From Pseudoalteromonas sp. A601 (GTDB taxonomy: Bacteria; Pseudomonadota; Gammaproteobacteria; Enterobacterales; Alteromonadaceae), in assembly GCF_002165575.1 (NCBI RefSeq), contig NZ_MXQF01000039.1, positions 1 through 42,357 of the forward strand: a DNA stretch of 42,357 nt. The letters are read 5' to 3'. A program made the position numbers and the translations under genes. The notes below the pieces were generated by a model. It was not told the DNA's origin. It saw nothing but the letters and a program-made list of their open reading frames with translations, and did not search any database. This document shows, one piece after another, positions 16,242 through 24,143 of this stretch. Numbering within the stretch: the first letter of the stretch is position 1; each line of letters begins with the position of its first letter.

Positions 16242-18836
16242 TTAGAAACGAAGTGTTACGCCAAGCTTGTAACGAGCTTCACCTTCAAAGCTCCATGCTG
16301 GGTAGCCATTCTTAAGCTCTGGAACGACTTGTGCATCTGTCGGCGCAATACCGATTTGCACGCTATCTTCTTCAGTTAAGTTAACTGCTTCAAAGGTCAA
16401 ATCAATATTATCAGTTACGCTATAATTAGCACTAAAATCAAGAGTACCATATGATTGGTGCTCACGATTTCCATAAAAGCCTGGTAACTCACGGATCATA
16501 TACTCTGAACGCCAGTTATAAGCTAAGCGAGCCGAGTAAGTGTCTGTTTCATAGTAACCAACTAGGTTAACTGTATGCTCAGATGAATCAGAAAATACCG
16601 GAATTAAATCAGGGTAGTTTTCAGCATTTGAAGGCGCATCAACAAAAGTGTAGTTTGCTGAATAGCCAAAACCACTGTCAAAGCCATCTTGAATTTGAAG
16701 CTCAATACCTTCAATCTCACCGCCACCAGTATTTAACTTCGTAGAAAGCGTCCAGTTGTCACCTTGAGTATCAGGGTCAAACACACCAATTTGTTGGTCT
16801 AGTATTTGGCTAGAAGTTACAAACGAAGTTATGTCTTTAAAGAAGTACGTCGCGCTAACCATACCGTCACCATCAAAATACCACTCAATACCTAAATCCG
16901 CTTGAGTCGCTTTGAATGGGTTTAGACCTACATTACCTTTAGTTAATACTTCATTTCCTGCTGTACCATCTGCATAACCTGCAAATGATGAGGCTGAGAA
17001 CATATCCGTGTAATTAGGACGAGCGATTACTTGTGATGCAGAAGTACGTAAAATAACATCTTCCGCTAAGTCAAAAGCAATGTTAACACTTGGTAATATG
17101 TCATTATAACTTGCTTTATCAGTGCTCAACGTACTTTCATAAGTACCATTTGCAAAGCCGTAATAATCAGATTCTGCATCTGTTGAAATATAACGTAAAC
17201 CAAAATTACCACGAATCGCATCAGCAGAGAATTCGGCCATTGCATAAAGTGCGACATTCTCTTCTTGTATTGTACCGTAACCAGAACGGTAAACTTCAGA
17301 GTTGCTATCAAAGCTCGTAATTGATGCTTTAGCATCTGCTATCATGGCATCAAAATCTGGCTCAGGTAAAGTGAAGCCAGCACCAGAAGACATTGTGCCT
17401 GAGAAGTATTTTTCACCATCGCCAGAAGGTAAAGTATCAATTAATGAGGTTGAGAAAGTTTCTTGCTTAACTTCATGATCAGTCCAGCGGAAACCTGTTT
17501 TAATTGCAGTGATAGCACCAAAATCTACAGGAAAAGAAAAGTCTAATTGTGCATAAGTTTCTTCATCTGAGTTAGGTTGCTTTTTCAGTGACCAACCAGC
17601 TGGTGCTAAAGCGCCTGCAAAATCAGAAGGTTCAAAATGTTTATTGGCAATATCAATTTTGATAACTTCGCCTGTAGCGTCATATGTGCCTGCGTAGTCA
17701 GCTGGAACACCAATGAAGTTACCGTAGTTAGCCGTTAAATCAGTACCACCTTCTGACTCGGTTGTTCCAACACGGCCTGAAACTGTAAAGTTTTCACCGT
17801 CGTATTTGAAGTCCAAGTCTGCAGTATCTGACGTCATACTTGCTATACGAGCCCAAGTTTGAGTCCAACCGCCATTTGCACCTGTTCCAGGGCGACGATA
17901 GAAAGTACATGTACCAGAGGCATTCGTTTGCTCACACGCAGCATCTTTATCATCTGGGAACATTAAGAAATTTGAAGTATTTGCATTGTTAGCATCTAAT
18001 TCAAGACTAATTAAATTAAGGCCAAATTCCAAATTATCTGTAGGACGATACTGAAAAGTTGCATTTAATGCAGTACGCTCACGCTCTTGTTGGAAAGTAG
18101 ATGGAACAATATCGCCCCAACCAATTAATGACTCAATACCATTTCGTTGATAGTTAGTTTCGGCGTATGAAACCGAACCTAAGAAACCAAATGTTTCTTC
18201 ATCATTCTTCCAGCTAAATAAGCCTGAAATTTGCGGATCTGTTTCTTCTGAGATAGTACCGTAATCAGCTTTAGCACTTAGAAAAGTAGTACCAGCATCA
18301 ATATCTAATGGCTTACGAGTGTTAACAATAACAGTACCACCAACACCGCCTTCAACAATATCAGCTTGTGAAGATTTATAAACTTCTATTTCACCTACTA
18401 ACTCGGGTGGAAGCAAAGTGTAGTTAAAGCTACGGTCGATTGACTGCTGATCATACCAACCTGTTGAAGCGACCGTATGGCCATTTAATAGTGTACGAGT
18501 TAACTGGCTTGATGCACCACGAATTGAAACTTGTTGGCCTTGACCAAACTGGCGATTTACAGCAACACCTGATATACGACCTAGCGCTTCACCTACATCG
18601 CCATCTGGGAATTTCCCAATATCTTCCGCACTTACTGCATCAACTACAGAATTTGCAAAACGTTTAGTATTCATTGAAGCTTCAAGTGAACGACGAATAC
18701 CACGTACTTCAATTACTTCAACGTCTTCTTGAACTTGATTTTCATCTGCTGCGAATACAGCACCAGTGAACCCGGCACTCATTACAAGACCGATATTTAC
18801 TGCTAATAAGCTTTTTTTAAAATTTTTAGCTAACAC
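16242..18836 (-). CDS. TonB-dependent receptor 2 (carbohydrate-type), LacI-operator controlled
   Basis: 864 aa. Signal peptide 1-29 (GAVFA-AD). The N-terminal EVIEVRGIRRSLEASMNTKR, then AEDIGKFPDGDVGEALGRISGVAV, is the hallmark of the large Alteromonadales/Caulobacter receptor group usually tied to sugars and oligosaccharides. Plug up to about 175 (GGVGGTVIVNTRKP), then a barrel ending in LRF with a terminal phenylalanine. A palindromic operator (18893-18906) lies 57 bp upstream of the ATG and matches the one before pgi. This supports a role in importing a sugar that feeds pgi-zwf-pgl; the actual sugar cannot be read. A terminator and the halogenase gene follow. Confidence 0.93.
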   Translation of the reverse strand: MLAKNFKKSLLAVNIGLVMSAGFTGAVFAADENQVQEDVEVIEVRGIRRSLEASMNTKRFANSVVDAVSAEDIGKFPDGDVGEALGRISGVAVNRQFGQGQQVSIRGASSQLTRTLLNGHTVASTGWYDQQSIDRSFNYTLLPPELVGEIEVYKSSQADIVEGGVGGTVIVNTRKPLDIDAGTTFLSAKADYGTISEETDPQISGLFSWKNDEETFGFLGSVSYAETNYQRNGIESLIGWGDIVPSTFQQERERTALNATFQYRPTDNLEFGLNLISLELDANNANTSNFLMFPDDKDAACEQTNASGTCTFYRRPGTGANGGWTQTWARIASMTSDTADLDFKYDGENFTVSGRVGTTESEGGTDLTANYGNFIGVPADYAGTYDATGEVIKIDIANKHFEPSDFAGALAPAGWSLKKQPNSDEETYAQLDFSFPVDFGAITAIKTGFRWTDHEVKQETFSTSLIDTLPSGDGEKYFSGTMSSGAGFTLPEPDFDAMIADAKASITSFDSNSEVYRSGYGTIQEENVALYAMAEFSADAIRGNFGLRYISTDAESDYYGFANGTYESTLSTDKASYNDILPSVNIAFDLAEDVILRTSASQVIARPNYTDMFSASSFAGYADGTAGNEVLTKGNVGLNPFKATQADLGIEWYFDGDGMVSATYFFKDITSFVTSSQILDQQIGVFDPDTQGDNWTLSTKLNTGGGEIEGIELQIQDGFDSGFGYSANYTFVDAPSNAENYPDLIPVFSDSSEHTVNLVGYYETDTYSARLAYNWRSEYMIRELPGFYGNREHQSYGTLDFSANYSVTDNIDLTFEAVNLTEEDSVQIGIAPTDAQVVPELKNGYPAWSFEGEARYKLGVTLRF

Positions 18837-18892
18837 AGGATTCCCCTTGAATCATTTTGTTGGTTTTATATATCACTTCTGCCCAGTGATGA

Positions 18893-18906
18893 TGACAACG
18901 CTGTCA
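18893..18906. promoter_or_regulatory. LacI-family operator upstream of TonB receptor 2
   Basis: TGACAACGCTGTCA, extended to an 18-bp near-palindrome GATGACAACGCTGTCATC (18891-18908), with the central CG typical of LacI-family sites. It is identical to the pgi operator over 14 bp. It lies 57 bp before the receptor start, in a position to block transcription. A weak -10-like TATGGT lies just upstream on the minus strand (18918-18923). Confidence 0.8.
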
Positions 18907-19163
18907 TCTAGTAACAAACCATACACTCTAAATTACATTTGTGCTACATCTTTTTAGCTGTTTTATACAATAAAACAGCCAAAAAGAACGCAAAGCATTG
19001 ATTTAGAAGATGATTAAAAAAGTTCAATTATGATTTGTTACATTTTAACGAGGCGAATATATCATGATATGCTAAAAAATGAGAAAGGAATTGAGCCTAT
19101 TTAAGGTAAAATTGAATTTTTAGATTCTGTTAAGTGTAAAAATTTCGTTCCACTTAGAGTATA

Positions 19164-19309
19164 GAAAGAGGCTCGTATGAGCCTTTCTCTATTGTAAAAA
19201 GATTTCTCAAAACGAGATTTACTAAATTTAATAATCGCTATTTTAGGGCAAATAAATAGCGAATAGGGAATCCTGTAATAGCAATCATTATTAATGACAG
19301 CGTTGTCAT
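19164..19309 (-). ncRNA. Candidate operator-controlled small RNA in the pgl / TonB receptor gap
   Basis: On the minus strand a promoter with -35 TAGACA (19339-19344), a 17-bp spacer and a perfect -10 TATAAT (19316-19321) is followed by a LacI-type operator covering the expected start (about 19309). About 120-145 nt downstream the hairpin GGCTC-ATAC-GAGCC with TCTTTCT forms a plausible terminator (19164-19190). Between them is another strong stem: CGCTATTT paired with AAATAGCG (within 19235-19262). This defines a possible transcript of about 145 nt without a convincing reading frame. It may instead be the leader of a longer TonB receptor 2 mRNA with an attenuator. The elements are seen; the RNA is inferred. 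Confidence 0.45.
19295..19308. promoter_or_regulatory. LacI-family operator at an orphan promoter
   Basis: TGACAGCGTTGTCA, inside the 18-bp AATGACAGCGTTGTCATT (19293-19310). This is the same motif as the pgi and TonB receptor 2 operators, read from the other strand. It is seven bases downstream of a TATAAT box on the minus strand, the classical place for repression. Confidence 0.8.
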
Positions 19310-19345
19310 TTTGGTATTATAGAGAGCTATACAACCTATGTCTAT

Positions 19346-19384
19346 AGTTATTTTATAGAGTAATTTATTCTCTATAAAATAACT
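19346..19384. repeat. Perfect 15-bp inverted repeat
   Basis: AGTTATTTTATAGAG (19346-19360) is the exact reverse complement of CTCTATAAAATAACT (19370-19384), with a 9-nt loop. It is just upstream of the orphan promoter and about 250 bp after the pgl terminator. Its AT-rich stem lacks a clear T tract. It could be a relic of a small mobile repeat or a protein site. No gene is visible in the remaining parts of 18957-19637. Confidence 0.5.
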
Positions 19385-19637
19385 GCTAGCCACTAGCTGT
19401 TGAAGCAACCTTCCATCTAAATAGTTTTATTTATTAATTGTTTAGCAACACACCTATTAAATTAATCACAAGCATATATGCTTTAGATATTTGATACAAA
19501 AAGTAAATTTTAACAAAGTCGTATCATTGAAATGAGGATCACTGGTGTGAGTTGCTTCTACTATTGTTTTTTGATCTGCTGGAGTTAGGATGTGACTGGT
19601 TTTTTAGCTGTAGTCTTTACTATAGTAATACAAGAAA

Positions 19638-19658
19638 GTACAGGCATAAAGCCTGCAC
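19638..19658 (-). terminator. Terminator of the zwf-pgl operon
   Basis: On the minus strand GTGCAGGC pairs with GCCTGTAC (one G-T pair) across TTTAT and is followed by TTTCTTG. It begins 45 nt past the pgl stop codon. Confidence 0.7.
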
Positions 19659-19702
19659 CTTTTTATAAAATTGTTGTCCAATAAAATGTTATAGAAAAAC
19701 GT

Positions 19703-20413
19703 TTACGGTGCCCAGTAAACTTCTATATTGATAGTTGGATGATTTAATACAGCCCTAAGAGGCATATCGCTGACATCTCCACCCGCTTTAGCCGTTTTAT
19801 AAACAGCCAACTTCTCTTCGCCGCTTATCAACAACTTGACCACTTTAGATTGGGCGATAGCAGATAAAGTTAACGTCATTCGTTCAGTAATACTGCCCGT
19901 CACGTCACTTTCAATAGCATTAATCGCGCACACTAATTGTGATGTAGTTAAACCTAGTTTTAGGCCTTCTGAATGTGGGAACAACGAAGCGGTGTGGCCA
20001 TCAGGGCCCATACCTAAAATTGTGACGTCAAAACTTTGCTTGAGTTGTTGGTATGCTTTTTCGCACTCCTCACTACCCTGCTTTGCTGTTTTAGCGGCAT
20101 TTTTCATGGTAATAAAATTTGCAGCAGCACCATGGTTTTGCAATAAAGTGCTTTTTATAAATGCTTCATTGCTCTTGTCATGAGTTGAATCGACCCAACG
20201 CTCATCAACCATTGCCACATCAATATTTTTCCAATCTAATTCTAAATTAGAAAGGTACTTATAGGCAGGTGCTGGTGACGAACCACCTGAGACCATTAAA
20301 ACAGCTCGGCCATCATTATTAATTCCTGATACCAGTCTTTGCTCAAGGCTGGTTGATAGCTCAGCGGTTAATTCGTCTTTAGAATCAAAAAACTTTTCAA
20401 TAATTGTTGCCAT
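19703..20413 (-). CDS. pgl: 6-phosphogluconolactonase
   Basis: 236 aa, DevB/SOL type. It hydrolyses 6-phosphogluconolactone, made by the G6P dehydrogenase encoded just upstream, to 6-phosphogluconate for the pentose-phosphate or Entner-Doudoroff route. The sugar-phosphate loop SGGSSPAPAYKYL (42-54), DERWVDSTHDKSN (70-82) and GMGPDGHTASLFP (about 134-146) are all present. The ATG follows the zwf stop by two bases, so zwf and pgl form one translational unit. A terminator follows. Confidence 0.94.
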   Translation of the reverse strand: MATIIEKFFDSKDELTAELSTSLEQRLVSGINNDGRAVLMVSGGSSPAPAYKYLSNLELDWKNIDVAMVDERWVDSTHDKSNEAFIKSTLLQNHGAAANFITMKNAAKTAKQGSEECEKAYQQLKQSFDVTILGMGPDGHTASLFPHSEGLKLGLTTSQLVCAINAIESDVTGSITERMTLTLSAIAQSKVVKLLISGEEKLAVYKTAKAGGDVSDMPLRAVLNHPTINIEVYWAP

Positions 20414-20415
20414 GG

Positions 20416-21888
20416 TTACGCCTTATCGCCAGTGTTAAACCAAACATGGTTGTTTTCAGCAAGTAACTCATCGGCATCGTCGGGGCCCCAACTACCAGCA
20501 CGATACAATGCCGGTTTTCCTTTTTCTTGCCAACGCTCTACAATTGGATCAATCCATTTCCAAGCTTGACGCACTTCATCACGGTGGATAAATAATGAAG
20601 GGTTATTTGCAGCAGCGTCGAGCATTAAACGCTTATAAGCATCAGAGTGGAAACCATTACTGTAAGCCTGAGACAGCTCAATGTTCATTGTAACTGGCTC
20701 TAACTGCATTTCAAGGTTATCAAGGCGTTTTGACATCAAGGTAAGTTGAATGGTTTCTTCTGGTTGTAAGCGGATCACAAGGCGATTTGGTTCAATCTTA
20801 CCCACATTATCGCCATACACATTGTGTGATACTTTTTTATATTCAACCACAATTTCAGCACAACGTTTAGCCATACGCTTACCTGTACGCAGATAAAATG
20901 GAACACCTGCCCAACGCCAGTTATCAATATGCGCGCGAATAGCAACAAAGGTCTCTGTTTTACTTGCGCCTTCATTTAATTCTTCAAGGTAACCTGGGAC
21001 AATTTTCCCGTCTAAATCACCCGGTACATATTGACCACGAATAATATTGTCATCTACATCTGCATCGACTAGAGGACGAAGGGACTCTAATACTTTTAGC
21101 TTTTCTGTGCGGATACTATTTGCATTTAGCTTATTCGGTGACTCCATCGCTACTAAGCAAAGAAGTTGTAATAAGTGGTTTTGCACCATATCGCGCAAAG
21201 CACCCGCTTTATCGTAAAAACCAGCACGACTTTCAAGACCTACCGTTTCAGATAAACTAATTTGGATATTATCAATTGATTTAGCATCCCACATATTTTC
21301 AAATAGTGAATTCGAAAAGCGCAATGCCATTAAGTTTTGAACGGTTTCTTTGCCTAAGTAATGGTCAATTCGGAAAATTTGCTCTTCATTAAAGTATTCA
21401 GCAATTTTAGCATTGATCTCTTCAGCTGATTGGCCGCAGTAGCCAATTGGTTTTTCTACAACCACTCGTGAAGTTGATGTGATCAAGCCTTTGGTAGATA
21501 AAATCTCACAACAGCTGCCATATACAGCTGGCGGTAATGATAAGTAAAATACACGTGACTTGTCTTGTGCATCTTCTTCTAAAATATTTTTTAGTTTATC
21601 CCAATCATCATCAGCTTGTGTTACATTCGTTACAACTGGTACTAAGTGGGTAGCAAACGCTTTCCAATCTTTTGTATTAAACTCGCCTTTGCCTAAAAAC
21701 TGCTTAAGCGCTTCATGCGCGGTTTCAATATATTCTGCACGTTTACTTTCTTCTCGAACGGTCGGTAAAATGCGCGAACCTTGTGGTAGGTTGCCTTCTT
21801 GATATGCGCGATACATTGCAGGAAGTAACTTGCGTAGTGCAAGGTCACCGCCGCCCCCAAAAATTACAATATCAAAAGGATTTAGCAT
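20416..21888 (-). CDS. zwf: Glucose-6-phosphate 1-dehydrogenase
   Basis: 490 aa (E. coli 491). It oxidises glucose-6-phosphate with NADP+. The N-terminal Rossmann motif is FGGGGDLALRKLLPAMY (10-26), slightly variant from the usual GASGDL; EKPIG (145-149) and the substrate-binding signature RIDHYLGKE (173-181) are intact. It is the first gene of zwf-pgl and follows pgi on the same strand after 262 bp. I looked for a HexR-type site upstream and found none; no LacI-type operator is in the pgi-zwf gap either, so its control may be by read-through from pgi or by its own promoter. Confidence 0.96.
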   Translation of the reverse strand: MLNPFDIVIFGGGGDLALRKLLPAMYRAYQEGNLPQGSRILPTVREESKRAEYIETAHEALKQFLGKGEFNTKDWKAFATHLVPVVTNVTQADDDWDKLKNILEEDAQDKSRVFYLSLPPAVYGSCCEILSTKGLITSTSRVVVEKPIGYCGQSAEEINAKIAEYFNEEQIFRIDHYLGKETVQNLMALRFSNSLFENMWDAKSIDNIQISLSETVGLESRAGFYDKAGALRDMVQNHLLQLLCLVAMESPNKLNANSIRTEKLKVLESLRPLVDADVDDNIIRGQYVPGDLDGKIVPGYLEELNEGASKTETFVAIRAHIDNWRWAGVPFYLRTGKRMAKRCAEIVVEYKKVSHNVYGDNVGKIEPNRLVIRLQPEETIQLTLMSKRLDNLEMQLEPVTMNIELSQAYSNGFHSDAYKRLMLDAAANNPSLFIHRDEVRQAWKWIDPIVERWQEKGKPALYRAGSWGPDDADELLAENNHVWFNTGDKA

Positions 21889-22014
21889 AATTTACTCTCT
21901 ACATTTACTATGCCCTGTTGTCAACTACGTAAACCGCAGTACAGGCATATATTCTTGTTGTTTAGGTGATATCAGCTTTTAGCATCAATTGAAAAAGCCT
22001 GTTGAATTCGCTTG

Positions 22015-22090
22015 TTCTTGGCTGGTTAAATGAGTCTTAGGGGCTCTGCATATCCTCTCACAAATATACAGACCCTAAGAACTCCAGCGC
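22015..22090. repeat. Extended imperfect inverted repeat between pgi and zwf
   Basis: CTTAGGG (22036-22042) pairs with CCCTAAG (22073-22079). The stem continues outward with GAGT/ACTC (one bulge) and, past an internal loop, GCTGG (22021-22025) with CCAGC (22084-22088). No T tract follows on either strand. It might terminate pgi, be an RNA processing site, or be a palindromic repeat unit. Confidence 0.4.
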
Positions 22091-22150
22091 TACCCGTTCA
22101 AAGGTATTTGGTTTGTAATACACATAAATAACGCATATTACTAAAATTGT

Positions 22151-23794
22151 TTAAGCGCGACGCGCTTTGTAGTAACTCATCAAACCCTGAGTTGAACTAT
22201 CGTGAGGGTGATTAACATCATCATCAAGTAGTTCAGCTTCAATTTTAGACGCTAAGCCTTTGCCTAACTCTACGCCCCATTGGTCAAATGAGCATATTTC
22301 TAAAATTATGCCTTGGCAAAATATTTTGTGTTCATAAAGCGCGATTAATCGGCCCACTGCTTTAGCATCTACCACATCTAATAAGATTGATGTAGTTGGA
22401 CGGTTACCTTTATGAATTTTATGATTTACTAGCTGCTCAATCTCAGAATCAGACTTTCCTTTTGCGGCTAAATCAGTACGAACTTGCTCTGCATCAACGC
22501 CCATCATCATCGCTTCTGTTTGTGCAAAGAAGTTAGACAATAAAATATCATGATGTTTGCCGACATTTATTTGAGGCTTAACTGATGCAATAAAATCTGC
22601 TGGTACAACAACATTACCTTGGTGTAGGCACTGATAAAACGCATGTTGACCATTAATACCTGTCATGCCCCAAATAATCGGAACCGTGGTGTAATTTACA
22701 GTTTCACCCGCAAAATTCACATGTTTACCATTACTTTCCATCTCACCTTGTTGTAAATATGCAGGCAACATATGCAAAGCTTGGTCATAAGGTAAAATAG
22801 CTTGCGCATCATGCCCTAAAAAGCTGGTATTCCACACACTGAGCAAGGCCATTAATAATGGTACATTTTTCTCATTTGGGGCTGTTTTGAAATGTTCATC
22901 AACTTCAAACGCACCTTCAAGGATAGCTTCAAAAGCTTCAAAGCCTAAATAAAGAGCGATTGGTAATCCTATCGCACTCCATAATGAAAAGCGACCACCA
23001 ACCCAATCCCACATAGTGAATACGTTTTCATCAGCAATACCAAAGGCCGCTGTTTTCTCTAAGTTGGTACTGACAGCAACAAAATGTTTAGCAATCGCTT
23101 GGCTGTCTTGAGCTGACTCTAAAAACCACTCAACCGCTGTTTTAGCGTTAGTCATGGTCTCTGATGTGGTAAATGTTTTTGATGAAATAACGAATAAAGT
23201 CGTTTCTGGATCGATTTCTTTCAATACTGACGCAATTTGAACGCCATCAGCATTGGAAACATAGTGAACTCTTAGTGTATCGTCAGCGTAGCTTTTGAGC
23301 GCTTCAGTTGCCATCTGCGGGCCTAAATTTGAGCCACCTACACCGATACTCACAACCGATTTAACCGCTTTGCCTGTGTAACCAAGCCATTGCCCTGAGC
23401 ACACTTTCTCAACAAACACTTTAATTTTATCAAGCTCGGCGTTAACCACACAACTCACGTTTTCGCTATCAACAACCAGTGAAGAACTTTTGCGATTTCG
23501 CAATGCAGTATGAAGTACAGCTCGGTCTTCGGTGATATTAATTTTTTCACCGCTAAACATTTTATCTCGCCATCCAGCTATATCACATGCTTGTGCTAAG
23601 GCTAGTAACTCTTCCATCACTGAGCTATCAATTAATTGCTTTGAATAATCAAATAAGACACCGGGGATCTGGGTAGAAAATTGCTCGAACCGCGTGCTAT
23701 CGTTGGCGAATAAATCTTTAAGATGAGCTTTTTTCATCTTCTGTGCACTTAGTTGTAATGCCTGCCAACTAGCTAACTGTGAACGACAACTCAT
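22151..23794 (-). CDS. pgi: Glucose-6-phosphate isomerase
   Basis: 547 aa (E. coli 549). It interconverts glucose-6-phosphate and fructose-6-phosphate in the cytosol. Visible family marks are VVSIGVGGSNLGPQMATEAL (about 165-184), SKTFTTSETMTNA, QQGEMESNGKHV (catalytic Glu region) and the C-terminal signature FDQWGVELGK with the catalytic lysine at 512. It is preceded by a LacI-type operator (23905-23918) next to a TATAAA box and is divergent from the LacI-family regulator. zwf and pgl follow, so the three enzymes of glucose-6-phosphate branching are grouped. Confidence 0.96.
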   Translation of the reverse strand: MSCRSQLASWQALQLSAQKMKKAHLKDLFANDSTRFEQFSTQIPGVLFDYSKQLIDSSVMEELLALAQACDIAGWRDKMFSGEKINITEDRAVLHTALRNRKSSSLVVDSENVSCVVNAELDKIKVFVEKVCSGQWLGYTGKAVKSVVSIGVGGSNLGPQMATEALKSYADDTLRVHYVSNADGVQIASVLKEIDPETTLFVISSKTFTTSETMTNAKTAVEWFLESAQDSQAIAKHFVAVSTNLEKTAAFGIADENVFTMWDWVGGRFSLWSAIGLPIALYLGFEAFEAILEGAFEVDEHFKTAPNEKNVPLLMALLSVWNTSFLGHDAQAILPYDQALHMLPAYLQQGEMESNGKHVNFAGETVNYTTVPIIWGMTGINGQHAFYQCLHQGNVVVPADFIASVKPQINVGKHHDILLSNFFAQTEAMMMGVDAEQVRTDLAAKGKSDSEIEQLVNHKIHKGNRPTTSILLDVVDAKAVGRLIALYEHKIFCQGIILEICSFDQWGVELGKGLASKIEAELLDDDVNHPHDSSTQGLMSYYKARRA

Positions 23795-23904
23795 TTTTAA
23801 TATCCCCTTTTGACTTGCAACAAACTGATTTATAACTATCTTTTATAAATACAGAAGAAAAAATAGCGTAACAACCTACAATCGAGGTTAACGATAAGTT
23901 AAAA

Positions 23905-23918
23905 TGACAACGCTGTCA
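23905..23918. promoter_or_regulatory. LacI-family operator at the pgi promoter
   Basis: TGACAACGCTGTCA, in AATGACAACGCTGTCAAT context. On the minus strand a TATAAA box (23929-23934) lies ten bases upstream, so the operator covers about +3 to +16 of the pgi transcript. It is 111 bp from the pgi start and about 226 bp from the regulator start, and could also give autoregulation. Confidence 0.82.
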
Positions 23919-24143
23919 ATCTTCTACTTTTATATTTTATAGATGAGATAATAACGCATATTTACTCATTTGACACCGGTATCATAAAAATTATCTCAAT
24001 TATTTTACTGCTATTTTAGCGCAACATTAGATACACTAACTGGTCTTGATGAAGAATTAATGACTCGCCTACTCATTTAGGCTAAAACACTGAGCTTCAT
24101 GAATTCATGGCAACACAAAAACAACAACCTAAAAAGTAACTGT

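Noticed and set aside
19238..19309. Short frame of 23 codons on the minus strand starting inside the operator at 19295-19308
   Set aside because: It would start at the first transcribed bases with no ribosome site. The stem within it argues for an RNA rather than a peptide, though a leaderless peptide cannot be fully excluded.
19836..20183. Open frame of 115 codons opposite pgl
   Set aside because: The pgl frame has full family motifs; the opposite frame has none.
21889..22150. Search for a HexR site (TGTAAT-N-ATTACA type) before zwf
   Set aside because: Only loose TGTAAT and ATTAC halves at about 22113-22141, with wrong spacing. Not called.
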